Source: Syntrophomonadaceae bacterium
GTDB taxonomy: Bacteria > Bacillota > Syntrophomonadia > Syntrophomonadales > DTU052
DNA: 64,000 nt
Direction of reading: 5' to 3'
Assembly (NCBI GenBank): GCA_012729505.1
Contig: JAAYDA010000029.1
Coordinates: 1-64,000, forward strand
Within the stretch, counting starts at the first letter, position 1; each line of letters begins with the position of its first letter. The notes under the pieces were generated by a model, which was not told the DNA's origin, searched no databases, and saw only the letters and a program-made list of their open reading frames with translations. Both the position numbers and the translations under genes were made by a program. This document shows positions 28,633-38,675 of this stretch, in pieces.

Positions 28633-29625
28633 ATGAAGAAATCATTAATTGTTTTTTTGGCCCTAGCCTTTATTTTCAGCACAGTCGGCTGTGGAGGAAA
28701 CGGTCAGGTTGAGCAAGATCCGCTTGACAAGGTTACAGTTTTGCTGGATTGGACCCCTAATACAAATCATACCGGAGTCTATGCAGCCCAGGCGTTGGGC
28801 TATTATGCAGAAGAAGGGCTTGAGATCGAGATAATTCAGTCCGGTGCAGGAAGCCCCGCCCAACTGGTAGCCTCCGGACAGGGAGATATTGCCTTTAGCT
28901 ATCAGGAAGAAGTCACCGTGGCCCGTACAACAGGTTTACCCATCAAAGGGATTGCGGCAGTTATTCAACATAACACTTCAGGATTTGCCGCCCCCGTCAG
29001 TAAAAATATTAAAAGTCCCCGTGATTTTGAAGGCAAGAAATACGGAGGCTGGGGATCGCCGGCTGAAGAGGCTATGATCAAGGCTCTTATGAACCAGACG
29101 AAAGCTGACTTCAGTAAAGTTGAGATGGTCAATATTGGTTCAGCCGATTTCTTCACCAGCGTTCAGCGGGATGTGGACTTTGCCATGATTTTCTGGGGAT
29201 GGGCCGGAATCGAATCCGAACTTAGAAATATTCCCCTAGATTATCTCAGCATAAGAGACTACAGTGATGCTCTGGATTTCTACTCTCCGGTTCTGGTAGC
29301 CAGCGAGACTACTATTTCAGAGAGATCGGAAATGCTAACCCATTTTATGCGGGCCACCTCCAGAGGTTATGATTATTGCATAAACAATCCCCAGGAAGCC
29401 GGTGAAATCCTGCTGAGTGCCGTGCCTGAATTAAACCGGGATCTTGTCCTGCACAGCCAAGCCTACCTGGCGGAAGAATACCAATCCGATGCTGAACGAT
29501 GGGGACTAATGTCAGGAGAGAGATGGCAAAGATACGCAGACTGGATGTATTCCCAGGGACTAATCGAAAAACAGCTGGAATTTGGACAGGCCTTTACCAA
29601 CGAATTTCTGCCGGAGGCCATTTAA
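28633..29625 (+). CDS. ABC transporter substrate-binding lipoprotein, NMT1/THI5-like (ThiY-like)
   Basis: Lipobox FIFSTVGCGG; VTVLLDWTPNTNHTGVYAAQALGYYAEEGLEIEI; AGGAG RBS upstream of ATG 28633. Confidence 0.92.
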   Translation: MKKSLIVFLALAFIFSTVGCGGNGQVEQDPLDKVTVLLDWTPNTNHTGVYAAQALGYYAEEGLEIEIIQSGAGSPAQLVASGQGDIAFSYQEEVTVARTTGLPIKGIAAVIQHNTSGFAAPVSKNIKSPRDFEGKKYGGWGSPAEEAMIKALMNQTKADFSKVEMVNIGSADFFTSVQRDVDFAMIFWGWAGIESELRNIPLDYLSIRDYSDALDFYSPVLVASETTISERSEMLTHFMRATSRGYDYCINNPQEAGEILLSAVPELNRDLVLHSQAYLAEEYQSDAERWGLMSGERWQRYADWMYSQGLIEKQLEFGQAFTNEFLPEAI

Positions 29626-30366
29626 ATGTCCCACATTGCAGTTCAAGGCGTATGCAAAACCCTGGGCAATTTATTAACTCTAAAAGAAATAAACCTTGAG
29701 GTAGCCAGGAAAAGCATGGTGGGTATTCTGGGTCCCAGTGGATGTGGTAAAAGCACCTTATTAAATATCATTTCCGGATTACTCCTTCCTGATCAAGGCG
29801 TAATCCGGATAGATGGTAAAGATGTAACCGGGCAAACCGGAAGGGTCAGTTATATGCAGCAAAAAGATTTATTGCTGCCTTCGCTTACTCTTCTGGACAA
29901 TGTTGCTATCCCCTTAGTTCTAAAAGGCAAATCACGTTTTCAGGCTCGCAGCGAAGCAGCCGGATCCATTGAGAAATTTGGTTTGGCCGGTTTTGAAACC
30001 TACTATCCCCGCCAACTGTCGGGGGGAATGAGACAGAGAGCCGCTATGCTGCGCACTTATCTTTTTTCCAGCGACATTCTATTGTTAGATGAGCCTTTCG
30101 CTTCTCTGGATGCCCTGACCAGAAGACGAATGCAATCCTGGTTGATCGAGGTTTTCGATGACCTGGGGGCAACGGCAATATTTGTAACCCACGATGTTGA
30201 TGAAGCTCTTCGCCTGTGTGATCAAATATATGTGCTGACAGAGTGTCCTGCGAAGATCAGGCTTCAGGTTAATGTTCCATTTTGCCGGCCTAAGCATCAG
30301 CGTACTTTTATCGATCCTGATTATGCAGCACTGCGAGATAGCCTTCTGGAGGCTTTAGAGGTATGA
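29626..30366 (+). CDS. ABC transporter ATP-binding protein (ThiZ-like)
   Basis: Walker A GPSGCGKSTL, LSGGMRQRAAMLRTYL signature, LLLDEPFASLDALTR. Confidence 0.93.
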   Translation: MSHIAVQGVCKTLGNLLTLKEINLEVARKSMVGILGPSGCGKSTLLNIISGLLLPDQGVIRIDGKDVTGQTGRVSYMQQKDLLLPSLTLLDNVAIPLVLKGKSRFQARSEAAGSIEKFGLAGFETYYPRQLSGGMRQRAAMLRTYLFSSDILLLDEPFASLDALTRRRMQSWLIEVFDDLGATAIFVTHDVDEALRLCDQIYVLTECPAKIRLQVNVPFCRPKHQRTFIDPDYAALRDSLLEALEV

Positions 30367-30399
30367 AGATAAATCTGCGGGGAAAATACAAATAATTAT

Positions 30400-30564
30400 C
30401 TAGTACTCTGTAACACTTAAAACTTGCATTACTCGGCGAGGAAAATTTTCGTATGACAAGGCGAAGGATTGAGTAATACTGGTTGTATTACGAATGATGA
30501 CAACGCAGTCAGACGGAAATTTAACCGGCGATAATGTAAGGAATTAGGTGTTACAGAGTACTAG
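30400..30564. mobile_element. MITE-like element with 17-bp perfect terminal inverted repeats
   Basis: CTAGTACTCTGTAACAC (30400-30416) / GTGTTACAGAGTACTAG (30548-30564); interior is an imperfect palindrome (CTTGCATTACTCGGCG... vs reverse complement CTTACATTATCGCCGG...). Confidence 0.8.
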
Positions 30565-31031
30565 GTTCTCAGAGTGGCGATCAGACGATTTTTACATAGA
30601 ATTAAGTCCAGCGCATCCCGAATGTCATTAACTGCAATCATGGCCGCATTCAAAGCTTGGACTGAGCAGCCTTCATTTCCCATTACAACTATGGAGAGGC
30701 CGGCTTCCCGCAGCATCTCCACATCATTAAAGCCATTGCCGATGGCAATAGACTCACTACTGCCCTTTTGCTTCAAAAAATCAAACTTGTCCCGGCCACC
30801 GTCAATAGGACTAATGACCGCTAGTTCAATTCCCAGATCGGCGGAAGCATCAAGGGCCGATCCAAAGGTGTCGGCCGTAATAAGGTATATATCTAAAATC
30901 TCTTTTAGCTTTTTTATCCTCCATTTTACTCCGGGGATCAAAGCACCGTCCGTACTTACAGTTCCATTCATATCCAGAATCAAGCAGCTAAAAACAAATT
31001 CCCCTCTCCCTGGAATCATCACCTTAAACAC
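30561..31031 (-). CDS. HAD-superfamily hydrolase (soluble P-type-ATPase-like phosphatase)
   Basis: LDMNGTVSTDG, ITADTFGSA, IAIGNGFNDVEMLREAGLSI. Confidence 0.85.
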   Translation of the reverse strand: MFKVMIPGRGEFVFSCLILDMNGTVSTDGALIPGVKWRIKKLKEILDIYLITADTFGSALDASADLGIELAVISPIDGGRDKFDFLKQKGSSESIAIGNGFNDVEMLREAGLSIVVMGNEGCSVQALNAAMIAVNDIRDALDLILCKNRLIATLRT

Positions 31032-31113
31032 TCATTTACCTGCCTTCCGATCACATTAATTTTATTTTATATATGACGAATAATATTTCGAGTCTGCGGT
31101 CATAATATACTCA

Positions 31114-31213
31114 GAAGCCAGCAACAAAAACAGTCTTCGGACTAAAAAGGTTCAGGTTTTCCTACGGGAAATAATTCCTGACCACTCCTATAAAGGAGTT
31201 CGTTGCTGGCTTC
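31114..31213. repeat. Cloverleaf-like inverted-repeat element A
   Basis: GAAGCCAGCAAC/GTTGCTGGCTTC 12-bp closing stem enclosing three hairpins (AGTC-TTCG-GACT; TCAGG..TTTCC-TACG-GGAAA..CCTGA; ACTCCT-ATAA-AGGAGT). Confidence 0.75.
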
Positions 31214-31216
31214 CAT

Positions 31217-31293
31217 CAGACCCACAAGCTTTAGCCCTTTAAAGGGCTTCGACTTCGGTTTTGCCGAGCTTGAGATAGATGCTTGTGGGTCTG
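31217..31293. repeat. Cloverleaf-like inverted-repeat element B
   Basis: CAGACCCACAAGC/GCTTGTGGGTCTG 13-bp closing stem enclosing AGCCCTTTAAAGGGCT and ACTTCGG-TTTTG-CCGAGCT hairpins. Confidence 0.75.
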
Positions 31294-31298
31294 CTATT

Positions 31299-31688
31299 TT
31301 ATTGCCGCTCCAGCAGCCTTATTAGCATTCCCATCAAGTCGGAGTCGGTTATTATCCCTAATAAATCCCCGTCTTCAACCACCGGCAGTGCGCTGATTTT
31401 TCGAGCCTTCATCAATCGCGCCGCATCAGTTATTTTATCCTCCGGAGAAACCACGAACAGATCTGTTTTCGTCATGACCCACTCCACGGGAGTTTGAGAA
31501 ATCCTGCCCGGACTTCTTAATGCCTTTTCAATGTCGTGCTGGACAATAATCCCCACCAACTTGGCGCCTTCAACCACCGGCAATCTTCGCACATTATTCT
31601 CCCGCATAATGTCCAAACATTCCTGCAGTGAATTCCTGGCCGATACCGTGACTACAGGACTTGCCATAACTTCACTAACCTTCATCAA
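31299..31688 (-). CDS. Paired CBS-domain protein
   Basis: MMKVSEVMASPVVTVSARNSLQECLDIMRENNVRRLPVVEG... second repeat DLFVVSPEDKITDAARLMKARKISALPVVEDGDLLGIITDSDL. Confidence 0.93.
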   Translation of the reverse strand: MMKVSEVMASPVVTVSARNSLQECLDIMRENNVRRLPVVEGAKLVGIIVQHDIEKALRSPGRISQTPVEWVMTKTDLFVVSPEDKITDAARLMKARKISALPVVEDGDLLGIITDSDLMGMLIRLLERQ

Positions 31689-31789
31689 TTTCCCCCCTCC
31701 TTCGGCTTCCTCATTATTTAATAATTGTATGTCATTGGAGGAAAATTGGGAAGTGGAAGAATTAGAGATAGGACTCCTCCGCCCTATCT

Positions 31790-32275
31790 TCGTTAATCAT
31801 AATAATCTGCGTTCTCCTGCATCTCGCTCCCCTCGGGTTTTTTAGACACAGATTTACGCAGATTAACGCTGATTTGTTATAATTTCTTTTAATGTTTCAG
31901 TTTATTTGACACTGACCTACGCCGATTCCCCTCCTCCCGCCTCTCTCCTTACGCCTTTCGCCTATCTCAATAAATGAAAGAAAATCTTCCGTTTACTTAC
32001 GAATTCACAGTATTTTAAATCTTGTTATTAGCCGGTGCTATCCAATAACTAACCCTATCATGTCTCACGTTCCCCATCTGCGTAAATCTGCGTCCATCTG
32101 CGTCTTACGTCCTCCCCGTTCCCCTCCTCCCGCCTCTCTCCTTACGCCTCACCGTTCCTATCTGCGTCAATCATATTAATCTGCTTTAATCTGCGTCCTC
32201 CGTTCTCTCGTCTCCTCGTTTCCCATTCCTCGTTCCCCGCATCACGCCTCTCTCCTTACGCCTTTCGCCTCACTT
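31790..32275. repeat. Low-complexity intergenic repeat tract (CTGCGTAAATCTGCGT / CCCGCCTCTCTCCTTACGCCTTTCGCCT families)
   Basis: TCCCCTCCTCCCGCCTCTCTCCTTACGCCTTTCGCCT at ~31927, a near copy at ~32119, partial copy at ~32237; repeated AATCTGCGT/ATCTGCGTC units. Confidence 0.75.
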
Positions 32276-32277
32276 TA

Positions 32278-33732
32278 CTAAACCGCCCTCATCAACGTGC
32301 TTTTGCGTTTGTTAATAGCTTTTTCATACAACTCCAAATATTTGACGGCAGAGCGGTTCCATGAAAAGTCCATATTCATAGCAACATGAATCAGCTTGCT
32401 CCAAGCATCGGGATTGTTGCGATATAATTGAACTGCCCGCCTCAGAGCACCCAACAGCTCCTCAGGTGAATAATCCAAAAAGTCGAAGCCATTGCCATAA
32501 CCGGTTTCAAAGTCATAATTGTTTATGGTATCCGCCAGACCACCGGTTCTTCTCACCACTGGGATTGTGCCATATCGCAAAGAAATAAGCTGCCCTAATC
32601 CACATGGCTCAAAACGCGAAGGCATCAGGAATATGTCCGAACCGGCATATATTTTTTGCGCCAACACCGCATCAAACCCAAGATTTACCGAGGTCTGCTG
32701 AGGATAACGCATCTTGACATCAGCGAACAGTTTTTCATAATAATCCTCTCCCGTTCCCAGCAGAACCAACTGAATTCCTAACCCCATAATCTCATCGATG
32801 ATTGCGGCCATCAGGTCAAGTCCCTTTTGAGAAACCAGGCGAGTGATTATTCCTACCAAGGGGACATCACCCATGCTCAACCCCAGTTCCTTCTGAAGCT
32901 GGTATTTGTTTTCCCGTTTGTTGGCCAGAGAATTTACATCATATTTTTCATAAATCTTATCATCCTGAGCCGGGTTAAACTCTTGGTAATCCAAGCCATT
33001 TAAAATCCCATGCAAATCCAGAGCCCGTTTTCTCAGCAATCCATCCAGTCCCTCTCCCAATTCGGCTGTCTGAATTTCGGCCGCATATTTACGACTAACT
33101 GTGTTAATAAGATCCCCGTATAACAGCCCGGCTTTCATGAAGTTTACTTCTCCGTAATACTCTAATTCCTCCGGAGTAAAAAAAGAATCGTCCAGGCCCA
33201 GAGAGCTTAATACTCTTTTAGGGAATCGCCCCTGGTACTGCAGATTGTGAACAGTAAAAACCGAAGCAATACTTTTATAAAACGGCTCCTCCCCAAATTT
33301 GTTTTTTAAGAACAGGGGTATTAAAGCAGTGTGCCAATCATTACAATGAATTACATCCGGTTGAAATCCCAAATAAGGCAGCATAGCCAAGCAGGTTTTG
33401 GTAAAAAAGTTAAACCGGTCAAACTCATCACTAAATCCATACATGCGATCACGATGAAAGTATTTATGATTATCCGCCAAGTAAACCGGAATTTGTTCAT
33501 ATTTCCCTTTAATACTAGTATGACGGATAATGGCAGTTTCCAAATGACCATCCATTGGCACCGGTAAATCAGTAAGATATTTTCCTGCAGTGATCTGCTT
33601 ATAATTGGGTATTACCACTCGGACATCATGCCCCAGGTCTTTCAACGCCTTGGGCAGAGAACCGGTAACATCAGCCAGGCCACCCGTTTTCGCAAAGGGA
33701 GTCATTTCCGATGCTGCAATTAAAATTTTCAT
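32278..33732 (-). CDS. glgA: Glycogen (starch) synthase, GT5
   Basis: MKILIAASEMTPFAKTGGLADVTGSLPKAL (KxGGL), SRFEPCGLGQLISLRYGTIPVVRRTGGLADT. Confidence 0.97.
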   Translation of the reverse strand: MKILIAASEMTPFAKTGGLADVTGSLPKALKDLGHDVRVVIPNYKQITAGKYLTDLPVPMDGHLETAIIRHTSIKGKYEQIPVYLADNHKYFHRDRMYGFSDEFDRFNFFTKTCLAMLPYLGFQPDVIHCNDWHTALIPLFLKNKFGEEPFYKSIASVFTVHNLQYQGRFPKRVLSSLGLDDSFFTPEELEYYGEVNFMKAGLLYGDLINTVSRKYAAEIQTAELGEGLDGLLRKRALDLHGILNGLDYQEFNPAQDDKIYEKYDVNSLANKRENKYQLQKELGLSMGDVPLVGIITRLVSQKGLDLMAAIIDEIMGLGIQLVLLGTGEDYYEKLFADVKMRYPQQTSVNLGFDAVLAQKIYAGSDIFLMPSRFEPCGLGQLISLRYGTIPVVRRTGGLADTINNYDFETGYGNGFDFLDYSPEELLGALRRAVQLYRNNPDAWSKLIHVAMNMDFSWNRSAVKYLELYEKAINKRKSTLMRAV

Positions 33733-33762
33733 TCATGTATCACTCCTTAAGCATTTGTCTTG

Positions 33763-34794
33763 TTAGTGAAAGCTTTGCAGTGAATCAGCCGCGATTTCCG
33801 GCGGAGTAGGATTTATATAATAGTCTGTTCCAAATTCAAACCCAGCTGCTTTGGTTAATCGGGGAAGAATCTCAATGTGCCAGTGATACGATACTCCGAT
33901 GTCAGTATTGACCGGGGTGGAATGAAGCAGCAAATTGTAAGGAGGGCTTCCCAGGGTGCCGGCCAGCCTGGCCAATACCTCTTGCAAAGTAATCCCCAGA
34001 TCCTGAATCTCATTTTCTCTTATAAAGCCAAAATCCGGTTCATGGCGCTTAGGCAGAATCCATATCTCAAAAGGAAAACGTGACGCATAAGGGCAGAATG
34101 CAATCATACTCTCTGATTCAAAAACCATCCGGGAATAATCTTGCTTCTCCTGTTCGATCATGTCACAGAATATGCATCTGTTGGCAGCTTCCAGATGGCG
34201 CTTAATACCGTCAATTTCCTCTTCAATGGCCTTGGGCAGAATGGGAAGAGCGATCAGCTGACTGTGGCTATGCTCCAGGGAAGCACCTGCATCCGAGCCC
34301 TCATTTTTAAAAACCATCACATATTTAAGACGCTTATCCTGGCGCAGATCGAGATGCCTGTCCCTCCACATCCTTATTATTTCCTGCATTTGTTCAACGG
34401 AATGCTGATGAGTTTCTATCTGATGCCTGGGGGTTTCAATGATTACTTCATGGGCGCCTACCCCATTCATACTCTTATGCAAGCCATTCATATGCTCGTT
34501 CAATGAGCCTTCTATTCCCAGAGCCGGAAATTTATTTGGAACAGTGCGCACCCACCATCCATCCTGATCTCTCTCGGTGCCCGGAGAGCGATAAGCCCAG
34601 ATTTCCGGAGGAGTCTTGTTTTCATTACCGGCACAGAATACACATTCCCCGACGTGGGGCTCTACCGGTCTAAGCTTGAAATCATTGGGCCGCTTGGCTC
34701 GCTCCGAAGATATAATAATCCAACGCTGACTCAATGGGTCCTGCCTCAATTCAGGCATCATTTTTCCTCCAATCATATTATTCATCTTTAGCAT
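33763..34794 (-). CDS. galT: Galactose-1-phosphate uridylyltransferase (HIT superfamily)
   Basis: ELRQDPLSQRWIIISSERAKRP, CVFCAGNE, ASLEHSHSQLIALP, YHWHIEILPR. Confidence 0.92.
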   Translation of the reverse strand: MLKMNNMIGGKMMPELRQDPLSQRWIIISSERAKRPNDFKLRPVEPHVGECVFCAGNENKTPPEIWAYRSPGTERDQDGWWVRTVPNKFPALGIEGSLNEHMNGLHKSMNGVGAHEVIIETPRHQIETHQHSVEQMQEIIRMWRDRHLDLRQDKRLKYVMVFKNEGSDAGASLEHSHSQLIALPILPKAIEEEIDGIKRHLEAANRCIFCDMIEQEKQDYSRMVFESESMIAFCPYASRFPFEIWILPKRHEPDFGFIRENEIQDLGITLQEVLARLAGTLGSPPYNLLLHSTPVNTDIGVSYHWHIEILPRLTKAAGFEFGTDYYINPTPPEIAADSLQSFH

Positions 34795-34825
34795 GGGTAA
34801 AAAACATGATTATATGCTCACTGAA

Positions 34826-37306
34826 TTATTCCTCTTCCTGGCATATATTCCTGATAGTCTCCATACAAAACTCTGTAAGAGACTCAGCCGTCTCCTGAGA
34901 AAAGCTCTCTGAATAAATCCGGCAAACCGGCCGGTCTTCGTCGGGAAGAATTAAGCTGCTGCCTGAATCGCCCCATAAACGAATTCCTTCCACCTCCTGG
35001 TCACTTCTGTTATTGGCATCCTCGGCCAAACGCCGGATGATCCGTCCTTTCTGTTCCCAGGAAATCGGCAGCTCGCTTTTGTCATAGAAAAATGGTGGCA
35101 GGTTGTCCAGCAGGCTATCCAGGTTATGGTTCAAATGCGCCATCATCTCCAGAAGCCGAACCACAAAATACAATCCTTCCGTATAAAGCCTAAGCTGATT
35201 CCATTCTTTCCCGTCAACCAACTCCTGCATAAAATCTCCTAATGCCACCCGGGTTCTAACCACCTTTTTCCCCATCTGACAAATGAATTTCTCAATGGTC
35301 AAAGGAACATCGGCCGGCAAATAGACATCGCCAAATCTTTCATTAAACAATGATGAAGTCAAGGCCAGCAGTGACTCATCCCTAACCACTTGGCCTCGCG
35401 GAGAAACCAGAACTATTGTTTCTCCCAATTCCTCCAGATAAACACCTAAATCCGCATCCCACTCAGCGGTTTCATTCACCAGGAACTCTAATTCATCTTT
35501 AAAGCCGGGTCGGCTATCATTCTCCCCGCAATCAACCCTAATCACGTCACATTGAATCCTGTCCAGTAAATCGGCCGTCCATTCACCCACTTCAGGCTCA
35601 TTTGAAGCAACCACCACACGAAATCTTTGCCGGGCCACGGCGTCTTTATCTATATCCTGCAAAATGTTAGCCATATAGGCTGCAGAGATATCTGGTATGA
35701 ATGCCGACATACCCATCTGTTCTGCTTTTATAGGCCTATATTCTTCCCGGCTCCAAACATTTTCGATCTTCCGTTCCTCAGATTTGATCAGGTTTATCCC
35801 ATCCTGGTCCACAATGACCAAAGTCAAGGTAGAATTATACTGATCCATGGCCAGATAAAAGCCCCTGTCGGCCTCTAGCTCCCGGGCCGCATAACGCAAT
35901 GCACCGGCCAGAGTGCGTCCCGCATCCAGAATAGTAATTCCCGCTGCCATAAGACCCGACTCCAAGGCTTGCTTAGCCACCCATGCTCCCTGTGACCAGT
36001 CACACCCTACTACTACCTTGGTCTTTACTGCCAATATGGTTCCCAGGGCACGCCCCAGGCGCACCAGCTTTTCCGGAGTTAAGTCACCGTTAATATTGCC
36101 CGTTACACCCCGGCGGGAAAAAATACTGCGCGGAATCTTTTCTGACCACACCACACTTTGGGCCAATATACGGCCGGCTTCCACTACCTTTTGGGGCCAA
36201 ATCTTGACCTCCGGCTTAATGACCACTTCCTCCTCCAGCACTGAATCATCACCAATAACCCCTTCGAAAATCTGCACCCGGTTTTTAGTCCTGACCCCTT
36301 TTCCCAGAATAGCCCCCCGAATTTCGGTGCCGCTGCCTATTACACACCCCTGTCCCGTAATAGTTCTTTTCAAAGAAGCCCCCGCTTTAACCAGACAGCC
36401 CTGACCCAGGGCTGAATACGGTAATATACGTGCTCCCGATGCAATATCACAATCAGCTCCTATATAAAGAGGTCCTTCCAGGCGAACTCCGGAAGCAACA
36501 TGAGCTCCTGAGCCAATTATCATACTGCCCCGACGCTCCCCCTCCACCTCAACGTTCACCAGACCGTTGAGAATATCATTATGAACCTGACGGTACTGTT
36601 GATGGTTGCCAATATCACACCAGTATCCCGGCAGTACACAGCCATAAAGAGGTTTCCTCTGGGCCAGAAACTGAGGGAACAGATCCCGGGAAAAATCGAA
36701 TCGAGTCCCAGGCTTTACCCATTCCATGGCCTCCGGCTCCAGGATGTAAATACCGGTATTGACAGTATCGCTGAAGACCTCGCCCCAGGAAGGCTTCTCT
36801 AAAAAACGAGTTATTCTTCCCTCACCATCTGTAAGGACCAGCCCATACTCCAGCGGCAGCTCCACCCGGGCCAGGATCAATGTAGCCAGAGCTCCCCGGG
36901 AACGATGGAATTCCATAGCCTTACCAAGGGGAAAGTCCGTCAAGGCATCCCCACTGATAACAATAAAAGTCTTATCCAGAAATTTATGAGCATTCTTGAC
37001 ACTTCCTGCTGTGCCCAGAGGTGAATCCTCCACATAGTATCTGATGTTTAAATCATTGCCTCTGCCATCTCCGAAGAAACCCTGAACCGAACCGGGTAAG
37101 TATTGGAGAGTAACTGCCACATCTTTAATTCCATGTTTTTTCAAGAGTTCAAGCCCGTACGACATCACCGGCTTATCAAAAATCGGCATCATAGGTTTGG
37201 GAACGTTGCAGGTCAATGGCCGTAATCTGGTTCCTTCTCCTCCGGCCATTACCACCGCTTTGGAAATCAAGCCCGCACCTTGACTTTGTTTATCTGCCCG
37301 TTTCAA
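34826..37306 (-). CDS. Fused sugar nucleotidyltransferase / left-handed beta-helix / phosphohexomutase-like protein
   Basis: [20 protein letters not shown]-transferase; hexapeptide repeats; C-terminal PMM/PGM-like region ([22 protein letters not shown]...). Confidence 0.88.
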   Translation of the reverse strand: MKRADKQSQGAGLISKAVVMAGGEGTRLRPLTCNVPKPMMPIFDKPVMSYGLELLKKHGIKDVAVTLQYLPGSVQGFFGDGRGNDLNIRYYVEDSPLGTAGSVKNAHKFLDKTFIVISGDALTDFPLGKAMEFHRSRGALATLILARVELPLEYGLVLTDGEGRITRFLEKPSWGEVFSDTVNTGIYILEPEAMEWVKPGTRFDFSRDLFPQFLAQRKPLYGCVLPGYWCDIGNHQQYRQVHNDILNGLVNVEVEGERRGSMIIGSGAHVASGVRLEGPLYIGADCDIASGARILPYSALGQGCLVKAGASLKRTITGQGCVIGSGTEIRGAILGKGVRTKNRVQIFEGVIGDDSVLEEEVVIKPEVKIWPQKVVEAGRILAQSVVWSEKIPRSIFSRRGVTGNINGDLTPEKLVRLGRALGTILAVKTKVVVGCDWSQGAWVAKQALESGLMAAGITILDAGRTLAGALRYAARELEADRGFYLAMDQYNSTLTLVIVDQDGINLIKSEERKIENVWSREEYRPIKAEQMGMSAFIPDISAAYMANILQDIDKDAVARQRFRVVVASNEPEVGEWTADLLDRIQCDVIRVDCGENDSRPGFKDELEFLVNETAEWDADLGVYLEELGETIVLVSPRGQVVRDESLLALTSSLFNERFGDVYLPADVPLTIEKFICQMGKKVVRTRVALGDFMQELVDGKEWNQLRLYTEGLYFVVRLLEMMAHLNHNLDSLLDNLPPFFYDKSELPISWEQKGRIIRRLAEDANNRSDQEVEGIRLWGDSGSSLILPDEDRPVCRIYSESFSQETAESLTEFCMETIRNICQEEE

Positions 37307-38550
37307 CTAATCACTCCCTTATTTTGATGAACAACGCTTTCACGGAGCGGACTGAATCCAATCCGTTCCCGGTTAAGCCGGTTGCCATCAGCTACTTCCC
37401 GATACACGTCCAAGGTCCTATCCGCTATTATCTGCCAATCATAGTGCTCCCTTACTTTGTCAAGGGCATTTCCCCTCAGCTTCTCTGCCAGTCCACGGTT
37501 TTGTATAACCTTTATTATCTGGTCGGCCAATGAATTAGACGACCCGGTAATAGCACATAATCCATCCACCTCATGGACCACCGTTTCAGCCAGACCGCCG
37601 CTGTCTGACACAACTACCGGAGTACCGGCGGCCATTGCTTCCAGGGCTACTATGCCAAAGGGTTCGTAAAGACTGGGAAAGACGGCCACATCCGCAACCA
37701 GATAAAGCATATCCCGGTCCTCATCAGTCACATAGCCGGTAAACAGCATTTTGTCACCCAAACCAAGCTCCCGGGCCTTATTATGCAAATATTTTTCATA
37801 GGGACCCGTCCCCGCCACTATAAATTTAGCTTCAGGAATGTTAACCAACACTTTTCGAGCCGCATCGATTAAGACTTGGACCCCCTTTTCCCTGACCAGG
37901 CGACCGACGAAATATACAAGCTTCTCGTGGGGAAGTGCAAACCTCGCCTTGAAATCCTCCGGAACCCGGCGCTCTTTAAACCTGGCCGGATGAACTCCAT
38001 TAGGAATATAAGTTACCTTGTCACCGGGAAGATTAAAAACCCTATATAATTCGTTTTCCATATATTTCGAACAACAGATGACTTTCCAGGCTTCGTAAGT
38101 AAGCCACCACTCAATATTACTGATGTCCCTCTGAACTTCGTTATGCAGGCCATTATTGCGTCCGTATTCTGTGGCATGTATGGTGGCAACCAGCGGCAGT
38201 TGATATGAATGCTTCAGAGCTCGTCCGGCATGGGCTACCAACCAGTCATGGGCATGAATAATATCAAAATCACCTTCGGCATTGACAGCCTGGATCGCCT
38301 TTTCCAACATGGCCACATTCAATTGTACTGCCCAGTTTACAATATCCCGAGAGGGAAGATCATACGGATGCGCCCGGATAACTCGAACCCCCTCCATATC
38401 CTGACAGGATTCAATTTCCTGCCCATTGACCGTGATTACAGTAACTTCTTGACCTGCCCTGGCCAAGGCAGTGGACAAGTCAAAAACATGCATTGCTAAA
38501 CCACCTACTATGCGAGGGGGAAACTCCCATGTAAGCATGGCAATTCTCAT
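37303..38550 (-). CDS. GT4-family glycosyltransferase
   Basis: [70 protein letters not shown]. Confidence 0.92.
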   Translation of the reverse strand: MRIAMLTWEFPPRIVGGLAMHVFDLSTALARAGQEVTVITVNGQEIESCQDMEGVRVIRAHPYDLPSRDIVNWAVQLNVAMLEKAIQAVNAEGDFDIIHAHDWLVAHAGRALKHSYQLPLVATIHATEYGRNNGLHNEVQRDISNIEWWLTYEAWKVICCSKYMENELYRVFNLPGDKVTYIPNGVHPARFKERRVPEDFKARFALPHEKLVYFVGRLVREKGVQVLIDAARKVLVNIPEAKFIVAGTGPYEKYLHNKARELGLGDKMLFTGYVTDEDRDMLYLVADVAVFPSLYEPFGIVALEAMAAGTPVVVSDSGGLAETVVHEVDGLCAITGSSNSLADQIIKVIQNRGLAEKLRGNALDKVREHYDWQIIADRTLDVYREVADGNRLNRERIGFSPLRESVVHQNKGVIS

Positions 38551-38566
38551 ATGATTCCTCCTGTAA

Positions 38567-38602
38567 CACAAAAAGCTCATTAAATAGAATGAGCTTTTTG
38601 TG
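38567..38602. terminator. Terminator-like hairpin upstream of the GT4 gene
   Basis: CACAAAAAGCTCATT...AATGAGCTTTTTGTG perfect 15-bp inverted repeat. Confidence 0.7.
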
Positions 38603-38675
38603 ACCAAATTATGATTTTATGCTGCTGTCTGTCTAAAACAATTCCCTGCCGGATCTGACCAAGTTAAACATCCCC

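Noticed and set aside
31114-31293. CRISPR array
   Set aside because: Two different inverted-repeat units, no regularly spaced direct repeats and no cas genes in the window.
31927-32273. CRISPR array or tandem gene repeats in the CBS-glgA spacer
   Set aside because: Repeat copies are irregularly spaced, low-complexity and imperfect.
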